Source: Anaerolineales bacterium (lineage in GTDB: Bacteria; Chloroflexota; Anaerolineae; Anaerolineales; Villigracilaceae). From it: 24,492 bases of DNA. Below are positions 7,881-13,900 of this stretch, one piece after another (position 1 is the first letter of the stretch; each line of letters begins with the position of its first letter). The stretch covers positions 1-24,492 of the forward strand of contig JAQTWR010000002.1 of assembly GCA_028689195.1 (NCBI GenBank). The letters run 5' to 3'. The notes under the pieces were generated by a model. The model was not told the origin of the DNA and ran no database searches. It saw only the letters and a list, made by a program, of their open reading frames with translations. Position numbers and translations under genes: made by a program.

Positions 7881-7905
7881 TATGCGCGTTAGTTCCGTTT
7901 GTCAA
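7877..7905 (-). promoter_or_regulatory. Promoter of the ArsR / GIY-YIG / ArsR operon
   Basis: On the minus strand, TTGACA (7905-7900), a 17-bp spacer and TAAAAT (7882-7877): a near-consensus housekeeping sigma promoter. Predicted transcript start is about 7870, inside the palindrome, leaving a leader of about 35 nt. Confidence 0.75.
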
Positions 7906-7984
7906 GGGGAATTTTGACGCGCGACATCCATTGGCGCGCTAACTCGTCAGCGCATGTCCAATTTCAATTTTTGTCGTTTTTTCA

Positions 7985-8013
7985 TTGACACATCCATATC
8001 CCCATGATAAAGT
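7985..8013 (+). promoter_or_regulatory. Promoter of the cold-shock gene
   Basis: TTGACA (7985-7990), 17-bp spacer, TAAAGT (8008-8013), with TG three bases before the -10 (extended -10). Predicted start is near 8020, giving a long leader of about 135 nt before the cold-shock ATG. The rest of the 320-bp spacer between this promoter and the ArsR operon shows nothing further. Confidence 0.7.
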
Positions 8014-8059
8014 AGAAGCCTACACGGATACCAGTAAGTTCGCTTTGGAAGTATAACCA

Positions 8060-8097
8060 ACGGCTCATGGGTAAGTCCCATGAGCCGTATTGTTTTT
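8060..8097 (+). terminator. Attenuator-like hairpin in the cold-shock leader
   Basis: Perfect 12-bp stem ACGGCTCATGGG (8060-8071) with its complement at 8077-8088, a 5-nt loop, then ATTGTTTTTT. It lies between the promoter and the coding start, so it either attenuates the gene or ends a separate small RNA of about 75-80 nt. Confidence 0.65.
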
Positions 8098-8121
8098 TAT
8101 GTTCTGGCGAAAAAACCGGGT

Positions 8122-8154
8122 CCTCCAATTTCTTTTTTTGCCAAAGGAGGCAAA
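8122..8154 (+). promoter_or_regulatory. Alternative hairpins around the cold-shock ribosome site
   Basis: The ribosome site AAAGGAGG (8143-8150) can be masked in two ways: CCTCC (8122-8126) pairs with GGAGG (8146-8150), or TTTGCC (8137-8142) pairs with GGCAAA (8149-8154). The two are mutually exclusive, as expected for a temperature-sensitive leader; regulation itself is inferred. Confidence 0.45.
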
Positions 8155-8155
8155 C

Positions 8156-8368
8156 ATGTCAGAACGTATTATCGGCACAGTCAAATGGTTCAACGGAAGC
8201 AAGGGCTACGGATTTCTTGCCCGCGACGAGGGCGCAGACGTCTTCGTCCACTTCTCCGCGATTCAGGGCGAAGGCTTCAAGAATCTCGAAGAAGGTCAGA
8301 AAGTTGAATTCACCGTCGAGAAAGGCCCCAAGGGTCCGCAGGCTGCTAACGTAGTTTTGCTCGGCTAA
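8156..8368 (+). CDS. Cold-shock domain protein (CspA family)
   Basis: A 70-aa single OB-fold RNA chaperone that binds single-stranded RNA/DNA and melts secondary structure, mainly at low temperature. RNP1 is KGYGFL and RNP2 is VFVHFS; the N-terminus has the usual GTVKWFN. ATG at 8156 is chosen over an upstream in-frame extension because a perfect AAAGGAGG ends 5 bp before it and the protein then has the standard CspA length. It has its own promoter, a long structured leader and a strong terminator, so it is monocistronic. Its exact paralogue class (cold-induced or constitutive) cannot be told. Confidence 0.95.
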   Translation: MSERIIGTVKWFNGSKGYGFLARDEGADVFVHFSAIQGEGFKNLEEGQKVEFTVEKGPKGPQAANVVLLG

Positions 8369-8382
8369 TTTGCGCTAATACA

Positions 8383-8420
8383 AAAAAACTCCCCGAGATG
8401 AAAGTCTCGGGGAGTTTTTT
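8383..8420. terminator. Bidirectional terminator between cold-shock gene and MFS gene
   Basis: Perfect 16-bp stem AAAAAACTCCCCGAGA (8383-8398) with its complement at 8405-8420 and a 6-nt loop. A and T tracts at the base provide a U-run in either direction, serving the plus-strand cold-shock gene and the minus-strand MFS gene that stops at 8426. Confidence 0.92.
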
Positions 8421-8425
8421 GATTC

Positions 8426-9571
8426 TTATTTTCGCTGCATTCTTGTTAGCGCGATCAATGCCGCAAGGTTGAAAGCCACGGCGAATAACGCCACGTAGGT
8501 AAATCCAAAATGCCGGTAAATGATTGGCGCGCAGAAGGCGCCAATGGCGCGCCCGATGGAATGTCCCGTGACGTTCAATGCCAGCATGGTCGCGCGCGCA
8601 GACGGGACGACTTCCGTCATCAACGGGATGTGGCTGACCAGCACATATTCAAATGTAATATAAAAGAGGAACAGTCCGACCAACGCGCCGATTTCGGTCT
8701 TGCCGATGAAGGGCAGCAATAACGATGCAAACGCGTTTGTAATCAGCCCGATAGCAAGCGCGAGCGGCTTGCCGAGTCTATCGGTGGTGAATGCCACCAA
8801 TCCCTCGCCGCTCAACTCGGAGATGCCGATCACCGCGGACGCGCCCGCGAGCGCGGCAAGTTTCAACCCGAACGAATCTTCCAGCCATACGCCGAACATC
8901 ATGTTGACCATTTCATTGGCGGCGGTTGCCCACAATGCGATGGATATTCCCGCCAGCGCGGGGAGATAGGCAAATACGGCGCGATATCCCGCGCGCGCGT
9001 CGGTCACGCGTTCGTGATGCGGATCCTCGCGCGGAATGATTTTCCAAATGACAATGAATGCCAGCGCGCCAAGTACCGTCAACATGGGGAAGGGAGCAAC
9101 CCATCCATACTTCCCAATCAGAAATGCCATGAACGGCACGCCCGCAATAAACGCCGCAGACCACGCAAACTCTGTAATTGCCAGCGCCGTGCCGCGCTGG
9201 GCGTAAGGAACGCGATCTCCAAAATACGCCTGCATAGACGGGTCGAACATATATTTACCCAGCATGGCTAACATAAGCGCAATGGCGAGCGTATAAAAAC
9301 TGGGATATATCGTAACCATACCGACGCCGAGCGTGAAAACGGCAAAGCCCGTCAACATGCCGAATCTGCGTCCGTGACGGTCGGCGATGGGCGCGAAGAA
9401 GGGACTAGTTGCGCCGATTAACGAGCGCGCGACCATCAAGTATGACATGGTGGAAATGTCCACGCCGAGTCCGCGCGCAAAGGTGGATAAAAAAGGATAC
9501 ACCATCCTGTGGGCTGTATTCAGGATGGTGCGTAGGAACATGAAGGCGATAAGTTGGAAACGGATGCGCAA
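8426..9571 (-). CDS. Major facilitator superfamily transporter
   Basis: Inner-membrane transporter of 381 aa with about 11-12 hydrophobic segments, in the normal size range for MFS. The cytoplasmic loop after the second helix carries the MFS motif A form ADRHGRRFG. The substrate is not recognisable; the general look is that of drug or small-metabolite exporters. Translation seems to begin at TTG (9571), because the upstream in-frame codons run into a stop after a few residues; the next ATG, at residue 11, would cut into the first helix. It follows the unknown membrane protein by 7 bp and is probably co-transcribed with it. It ends at a bidirectional terminator shared with the cold-shock gene. 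Confidence 0.87.
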   Translation of the reverse strand: MRIRFQLIAFMFLRTILNTAHRMVYPFLSTFARGLGVDISTMSYLMVARSLIGATSPFFAPIADRHGRRFGMLTGFAVFTLGVGMVTIYPSFYTLAIALMLAMLGKYMFDPSMQAYFGDRVPYAQRGTALAITEFAWSAAFIAGVPFMAFLIGKYGWVAPFPMLTVLGALAFIVIWKIIPREDPHHERVTDARAGYRAVFAYLPALAGISIALWATAANEMVNMMFGVWLEDSFGLKLAALAGASAVIGISELSGEGLVAFTTDRLGKPLALAIGLITNAFASLLLPFIGKTEIGALVGLFLFYITFEYVLVSHIPLMTEVVPSARATMLALNVTGHSIGRAIGAFCAPIIYRHFGFTYVALFAVAFNLAALIALTRMQRK

Positions 9572-9578
9572 GATTTTT

Positions 9579-10187
9579 TTAGTCGTTGGTTTTCAGCGAT
9601 AGGAAGAATCTCGTCAGGAAATATCCCGCGACCCACGCGAGAATATTCAACGCGACGAAGAAAATGATGATATTCCACAACCCTGAATTGAAGATGGGCG
9701 ATGGCGGCGGGTGCATAATATTTTCGGCGGTGGAAAATATTGCGCGCAAAACGACAATGTAGATGATATTTCCCAGCGACGTGAGCCAGCCAATATCGAA
9801 CAGCCACAAGCCGAGTTGCAGTAAAACGCCCGTGATGGCAAAGATCATCGCAAGGCGGAAGCGCGGCTCGGCGAGGAAGAGTCCGTTCCAGTTGGCTTGC
9901 ATGGCGAAGAGCGAAAGCGGCAGGTAGGTCAGCCAGAAGACGATGCCCGTTCTGCCGAGCGCGGCGCTCCAATTGTGCAGTTGTTCCTTACGCAGGATCA
10001 AGCCCGCCAGTCCGGCAAGCGCGGCGGCGATGAAGGCAACTTCGGCGGCGAGTACCCACGCTCCGTGCAGGTATACAATTCTCACGTTCGATCCCAATGA
10101 TTTTTCTTCGGGACCAAAGAGCGCCATCAGCGCCAACGCAAGGATGACGAGAAAGAAATAAAAGAGGGGTGATTTTGTTTTGGTCAT
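9579..10187 (-). CDS. Unknown polytopic membrane protein
   Basis: Not confidently recognised. The 202-aa protein has about six hydrophobic segments with a conserved-looking NVRIVYLHGAW before the second and a histidine/proline-rich MHPPPSPIFNSG before the last. These faintly recall the RI.Y.H segment and outer loop of CcmC/CcsA-type haem-handling proteins, but length and spacing are not convincing. I chose ATG at 10187 (an alternative ATG is at 10205): a TACAAT box ends 6 bp upstream of it, as in two other genes of this window, which suggests a leaderless transcript. It is divergent from the riboswitch-controlled ATPase and lies 7 bp upstream of the MFS gene. Confidence 0.7.
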   Translation of the reverse strand: MTKTKSPLFYFFLVILALALMALFGPEEKSLGSNVRIVYLHGAWVLAAEVAFIAAALAGLAGLILRKEQLHNWSAALGRTGIVFWLTYLPLSLFAMQANWNGLFLAEPRFRLAMIFAITGVLLQLGLWLFDIGWLTSLGNIIYIVVLRAIFSTAENIMHPPPSPIFNSGLWNIIIFFVALNILAWVAGYFLTRFFLSLKTND

Positions 10188-10193
10188 GCGCGA

Positions 10194-10199
10194 ATTGTA
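10194..10199 (-). promoter_or_regulatory. -10 box for a probable leaderless transcript
   Basis: On the minus strand TACAAT, then 6 nt, then ATG (10187). Transcription would start at or next to the start codon. No clear -35 is seen. The same spacing occurs at 13885 and 23534. Confidence 0.4.
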
Positions 10200-10215
10200 C
10201 TCCATTCAAATCCGC

Positions 10216-10243
10216 TTGACATATTATTTGCCTATGATAGACT
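10216..10243 (+). promoter_or_regulatory. Promoter of the riboswitch-ATPase transcript
   Basis: A perfect TTGACA (10216-10221) followed 16 bp later by TAGACT (10238-10243), with TG at 10235-10236 before the -10. Start is predicted near 10250, just before the riboswitch. The alternative TATGAT at 10233 is too close to the -35. Confidence 0.5.
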
Positions 10244-10249
10244 CACAGC

Positions 10250-10367
10250 GTTTGGGGAGTAGCCGCCTGCGCTAGTTTCATAGCAGGGTGAATCGTCGTC
10301 ATACCATTGGCGCGCCATGCGCGTCATCGGCGGTTCATGCGTTTGTAAACGTTGGCGAGACCATCAC
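10250..10367 (+). promoter_or_regulatory. yybP-ykoY (Mn2+) riboswitch aptamer
   Basis: Leader RNA domain that senses Mn2+. The 5' hallmark GGGGAGTAGC starts at 10254. It is followed by GTCGTCA (second conserved internal loop), a central variable helix, CGGCGG, and the 3' conserved GCGAGACC that closes the aptamer. Order and spacing match what I recall of the characterised Lactococcus lactis aptamer. The basal P1 helix looks weak here (only GG/CC plus an A-T pair). The closing GAGACC is also the left arm of a terminator, which implies Mn2+ binding relieves termination. It lies directly upstream of a P-type ATPase, a usual target of this class. Confidence 0.85.
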
Positions 10368-10389
10368 AGAGGCGTGGTGGTCTCGTTTT
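10356..10389 (+). terminator. Riboswitch expression-platform terminator
   Basis: CGAGACCATCAC (10356-10367) pairs with GTGGTGGTCTCG (10374-10385), 12 bp with one G-U, loop of 6 nt, then TTTTAATTT. It uses the aptamer's 3' conserved bases, so aptamer and terminator exclude each other: ON with metal, OFF without. Confidence 0.8.
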
Positions 10390-10400
10390 AATTTACGGAG

Positions 10401-10450
10401 TCAAACGTCTCCCGACGTTTGAAAGTTTTCAAAAATCGGGAGATTTTTGA
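10401..10450. repeat. Twin hairpins with complementary loops in the ATPase leader
   Basis: Two perfect 9-bp stems in tandem: TCAAACGTC (10401-10409) with loop TCCC, and TCAAAAATC (10429-10437) with loop GGGA. The second unit is an inverted copy of the first in which two stem pairs changed on both sides (CG/CG to AA/TT). The tetraloops are complementary. They sit 26 bp before the ATPase start, downstream of the riboswitch terminator. Confidence 0.8.
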
Positions 10451-10475
10451 GTCCAAATCGAACAGGAGTTCTTGA

Positions 10476-13391
10476 ATGCCAAACGAAGAGATCAAAGAAC
10501 AGGAATGGTACGCCTTGCGCGCAGACGACGTTCTTAAACATCTCGAAGCGCGCGATGAAGGGCTGTCTTCCGAAGAAGCGCAGCGGCGTTTGAAAATTTA
10601 CGGGGCAAATCAATTGAACGAAGCGCCGCGCCCGGGTTTTCTCTCTATTTTGTGGGGACAATTAAATAATTTTGTCGTGATTCTATTGCTCGTCGCTTCG
10701 ATCATTTCCGCGCTGCTCGGCGATTATATAGAAGCCGCCGCCATTATGGCAATCGTCGTGTTGAATTCGGTTTTGGGCATTATTCAAGAACAGCGCGCCG
10801 AGCAGGCGTTGGCGGCGCTGAAAAAACTCGCCGCGCCCGAAGCGCGCGTCATCCGCGACGGGGCGCATATCTCCATCTCATCTTATAACCTGGTTCCCGG
10901 CGACATTGTCTTTTTGGAAGCGGGAAATTTCGTCCCCGCCGATTTGCGTTTGCTCGAGGCGATAAACCTGCGCGTAGAGGAAGCCTCGCTGACGGGAGAA
11001 TCGCTCCCCGTTCAGAAAAATGCCGCGTCGGTTTTGGATAAAAACGTCCCGCTTGGCGATAGAAAAAATACCGCATTCATGGGAACGGTCGTCAACTACG
11101 GGCGCGGACGCGGCGTGGTTACGGGAACCGGCATGAGGACGCAGCTCGGGCTTATCGCCGCCATGCTGCAAAATGTGGAAACCGAAGAAACGCCGCTTCA
11201 AAAACGGCTCGATCAGTTGGGCAAAACGTTGAGCATTGGCTCGCTTGCGCTTGTGGCAATTGTGTTCGTGGTTGCGCTGATTAATTACACCAACATCGGC
11301 GGATTATTTTCCAACCCGCTCGCGTACTTGAAAGAATTTGCGGCGGAAATCACCGACGTGTTTATCATCGCCATCAGCCTCGCCATTGCGGCTGTGCCTG
11401 AAGGGCTGCCCGCAGTTGTGACCATTTCGCTTGCGCTGGGGATGCGCGAGATGATTCAACGCCACGCGCTCATTCGCAAATTATCTTCTGTCGAGACGCT
11501 TGGCTCGGCGACGACGATCTGTTCCGATAAAACGGGGACGCTCACTCAAAACGAGATGACGGTCACGCGGGTTTGGGCTGACGGTCAATTTGTGCATGTG
11601 ACGGGGACGGGGTACGCGCCCGTCGGCGAATTTCAAGTGGATGGCGCGAAAGCGGATGTGACCAAATACCCCGCGATTCTTTCCACGCTTTGGCTGGGAT
11701 TGTTGAACAACGACGCGGAGATCGAGGTCACAGGCGAGACGGAGTCGCAAACGACGTATCGCATTGTGGGCGACCCGACCGAGGGTTCGCTGCTTGTCGC
11801 GGCGGCGAAGGCTGGCGCGATTCACGTCGCTCTCGACGAAGCCTATCCGCGCGCGAACGAAGTCCCGTTTGATTCCGAGCGCAAGCGCATGATTACTATT
11901 CATAATGTGCGCGCTCCAAAGGCGGGCGATCCGTCTCCGCTTTATGACGACAACCACAAAGACTGGCGCGTCATCGCCGTGAAGGGCGCGCCCGATATTG
12001 TGCTGGAATTGTGTACGCAGTATCAGGGCATGGACGATAAACCGCTGCCGATGAGCCGCGAAGCAAAAGAAAGAATCCTCGCGGCGAACGACGCAATGAC
12101 CAAAGACGCGCTGCGCGTGCTGGGGCTTGCGTATCGTTTGGAAAAAGACGTCCCCGACGATCCCGAAAAAATTAACGCCGATGATTTGGAAAAGAATCTC
12201 GTGTTCGTCGGCTTGGCCGGCATGATTGATCCGCCGCGCGCCGAAGTGAAACCCGCGCTCGAACATGCGCGCCGCGCGGGAATCCGCACGGTGATGATAA
12301 CGGGCGATTATCCCAATACCGCGAAAGCCATCGCCGAAGCGATTGGTCTCCTGCGCCCGGGCAAAGGCGTGATGACCGGCGCGCAACTCGATCATCTCAG
12401 CGATAAGGAACTCGACGCGGTTATCGAAGATACCGACGTTTTTGCCCGCGTCTCGCCCGAACACAAAATGCGAATCGTGGACGCGCTGCAAGCGAATAAC
12501 GAAGTGGTGGCGATGACCGGCGACGGCGTGAACGACGCGCCCGCGATCAAACGCGCCGACATCGGCGTGGCAATGGGAATCACCGGCACCGACGTCGCCA
12601 AGGAAACCGCCGATATGGTTCTCACCGACGATAATTATGCGAGCATCGTCGCCGCCGTCGAGCAGGGACGAATCATCTACAGCAATATCCGCAAATTTGT
12701 TTTCTTCCTGCTTTCGTCGAACGTTGCGGAAATTATGATTATCTTCCTCGCCACGCTTGCGGGTCTGCCCGCGCCGCTCACCGCCATCCAGCTCTTATGG
12801 CTCAACCTCATCACTGACGGCGCGCCCGCGCTGGCGCTCGCAATGGAAAAGGGCGATCCCGATGTGATGGATCAAAAACCGCGCGCGAAGAACGAGCCGA
12901 TCATCAACAAATCCATGGGGCTTGGCATTTTCATCCAAACGATTACGCAGACCAGCGCGGTTTTAACCGCATTTGGACTCGGCTTGTTGTGGGAACTTGC
13001 CGCGATGGGTCATACTCCCGCCGCGGGTCAAAGCGCGTTTTCCTTCCTGTTGAATTTTGATTGGAAAACCGTGGAACTCGCCGCGCTTCACACGTCCGAG
13101 ACGATGGCGTTCATCACGCTTTCGCTGTGCGAACTCTTCCGCGCTTACACCGTCCGCTCGGAACGCGCCTCGCTGTTCGCGATTGGCGTGTTCTCGAATA
13201 AATGGATGCAGTACGCGGTCGGACTTTCCGTCGCGCTGTTATTGTTGGTCTGCGCGGTTCCCTTCCTGCAAACGATTTTCAATACGCACTTCATGTCCGC
13301 CGCCGAGTGGACGGTGGTGTTGGGGCTGTCGCTTATCCCCGCCGCGTCGGAAGAAGTTACAAAGTTCTTCCTGCGAAGAAGCGAGAAGTAG
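10476..13391 (+). CDS. P2A-type (SERCA-like) cation-transporting ATPase
   Basis: ATP-driven exporter of Ca2+ and/or Mn2+ in the inner membrane; 971 aa, full length. The actuator motif TGES is at 173-176, phosphorylated D351 in DKTGT (351-355), and the hinge TGDGVND at 681-687. M4 has AVPEGLP with E309; M5 has SSNVAE, matching the SERCA N768/E771 pair; M6 has NLITDGAP (N777, T780, D781), matching N796/T799/D800. Residues for both SERCA metal sites thus seem present, whereas secretory-pathway Mn2+ pumps keep only one. ATG at 10476 follows AGGAG. The yybP-ykoY riboswitch upstream argues for a role in Mn2+ efflux. No partner gene is co-transcribed; a strong terminator follows at once. Confidence 0.94.
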   Translation: MPNEEIKEQEWYALRADDVLKHLEARDEGLSSEEAQRRLKIYGANQLNEAPRPGFLSILWGQLNNFVVILLLVASIISALLGDYIEAAAIMAIVVLNSVLGIIQEQRAEQALAALKKLAAPEARVIRDGAHISISSYNLVPGDIVFLEAGNFVPADLRLLEAINLRVEEASLTGESLPVQKNAASVLDKNVPLGDRKNTAFMGTVVNYGRGRGVVTGTGMRTQLGLIAAMLQNVETEETPLQKRLDQLGKTLSIGSLALVAIVFVVALINYTNIGGLFSNPLAYLKEFAAEITDVFIIAISLAIAAVPEGLPAVVTISLALGMREMIQRHALIRKLSSVETLGSATTICSDKTGTLTQNEMTVTRVWADGQFVHVTGTGYAPVGEFQVDGAKADVTKYPAILSTLWLGLLNNDAEIEVTGETESQTTYRIVGDPTEGSLLVAAAKAGAIHVALDEAYPRANEVPFDSERKRMITIHNVRAPKAGDPSPLYDDNHKDWRVIAVKGAPDIVLELCTQYQGMDDKPLPMSREAKERILAANDAMTKDALRVLGLAYRLEKDVPDDPEKINADDLEKNLVFVGLAGMIDPPRAEVKPALEHARRAGIRTVMITGDYPNTAKAIAEAIGLLRPGKGVMTGAQLDHLSDKELDAVIEDTDVFARVSPEHKMRIVDALQANNEVVAMTGDGVNDAPAIKRADIGVAMGITGTDVAKETADMVLTDDNYASIVAAVEQGRIIYSNIRKFVFFLLSSNVAEIMIIFLATLAGLPAPLTAIQLLWLNLITDGAPALALAMEKGDPDVMDQKPRAKNEPIINKSMGLGIFIQTITQTSAVLTAFGLGLLWELAAMGHTPAAGQSAFSFLLNFDWKTVELAALHTSETMAFITLSLCELFRAYTVRSERASLFAIGVFSNKWMQYAVGLSVALLLLVCAVPFLQTIFNTHFMSAAEWTVVLGLSLIPAASEEVTKFFLRRSEK

Positions 13392-13433
13392 CATCAAAAA
13401 GACCTCCGAAGGAATTTGGAGGTCTTTTTGATG
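13392..13433 (+). terminator. Terminator of the ATPase gene
   Basis: Perfect 16-bp stem CATCAAAAAGACCTCC (13392-13407) with its complement at 13418-13433, a 10-nt loop and a T5 tract within the descending arm. It begins on the base after the stop codon. Confidence 0.9.
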
Positions 13434-13455
13434 AGTGTCAATATCCAACATAATC

Positions 13456-13541
13456 ATGTCGTTGCGAGCCCGCTAGGGCGAAGCAATCTTTATTTTGCGG
13501 GGAGATTGCTTCGTCGGGCTTCGCCCTCCTCGCAACGACAT
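13456..13541. repeat. Palindromic intergenic element (GTCGTTGCGAG type)
   Basis: Imperfect inverted repeat with outer arms ATGTCGTTGCGAG (13456-13468) and its complement at 13529-13541, and inner arms GAAGCAATCT (13480-13489) and AGATTGCTTC (13503-13512). It resembles a palindromic repeat widespread in bacterial genomes and contains no ORF. It is the first of three repeats in the 463-bp gap before the CDF gene. Confidence 0.75.
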
Positions 13542-13614
13542 AATTTTGCAAATCCAGAAGCGCAGTTCTTTATAGAACTTGGATAACCCTTTCAAAAATT
13601 CAAAAAAAATCTGA

Positions 13615-13733
13615 GAGTGTCTAACTTTGTGGGCTAAACACAAAGTCACGAAGACTCGAAGACGCAAAGAAACCTTTGAGGCTTTGCGTCTTTGCGCCTT
13701 CGCGTTAAAGAAAGCCCATCCTTTTAGACACTC
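13615..13733. repeat. 119-bp MITE-like inverted repeat containing 7-bp-periodic tracts
   Basis: Outer arms GAGTGTCTAA (13615-13624) and TTAGACACTC (13724-13733), inner GGGCT (13631-13635) and AGCCC (13713-13717). Between them are a CACAAAG/GAAGACGC tract and its approximate reverse complement (CTTTGCGTCTTTGCGCCTTCG). It shares an 18-nt exact word with the repeat at 5020-5090. No transposase or target duplication was recognised. Confidence 0.7.
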
Positions 13734-13737
13734 CTAA

Positions 13738-13766
13738 AAATCTGTGTAAATCTGTGAAATCTGCGG
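13738..13766. repeat. Short AAATCTG tandem repeat
   Basis: Three units AAATCTGTGT, AAATCTGTG and AAATCTGCGG in direct repeat with a 9-10-bp period, a kind of intergenic repeat seen in many genomes. The remaining bases up to the CDF gene hold only a possible short reading frame (13808-13900) and a -10 box. Confidence 0.6.
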
Positions 13767-13807
13767 CAAAGGTTTGCTTGTTTTTGACTTATACAAGAAG
13801 TCTAATC

Positions 13808-13900
13808 ATGGCGGGAAAACCGGGATTGATCCTGTCAGATTCAAAACGTGAACTTTGTCCATTACGCGCCGATACAAAGCCCAATACAATTAAACCATGA
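13808..13900 (+). CDS. Possible 30-codon upstream ORF
   Basis: ATG at 13808 opens a 30-codon frame whose TGA (13898-13900) overlaps the CDF start as ATGA. The peptide (MAGKPGLILSDSKREL...) resembles nothing known to me and no ribosome site is evident. It may be chance; if translated, it could couple to the transporter. Confidence 0.2.
   Translation: MAGKPGLILSDSKRELCPLRADTKPNTIKP
13885..13890 (+). promoter_or_regulatory. -10 box for a probable leaderless CDF transcript
   Basis: TACAAT followed by 6 nt and the CDF ATG at 13897, placing the expected transcript start on the start codon. No Shine-Dalgarno site precedes the gene and no good -35 is seen. Confidence 0.45.

Noticed and set aside
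8090..8155. N-terminal extension of the cold-shock protein
   Set aside because: A perfect ribosome site lies directly before the internal ATG at 8156, and the extension would double the terminator/leader as coding sequence and exceed CspA length.
10233..10238. TATGAT as -10 box of the riboswitch transcript
   Set aside because: Only 11 bp from TTGACA, too short for a sigma-70-type promoter; TAGACT at 16 bp fits better.
11481..12491. 336-codon open frame on the minus strand
   Set aside because: It lies wholly antisense to the P-type ATPase, whose motifs are intact; the long frame is a by-product of GC-rich codon use.
13456..13541. Palindrome as terminator of the ATPase gene
   Set aside because: A perfect terminator already lies at the stop codon (13392-13433), and this element has no U-run.
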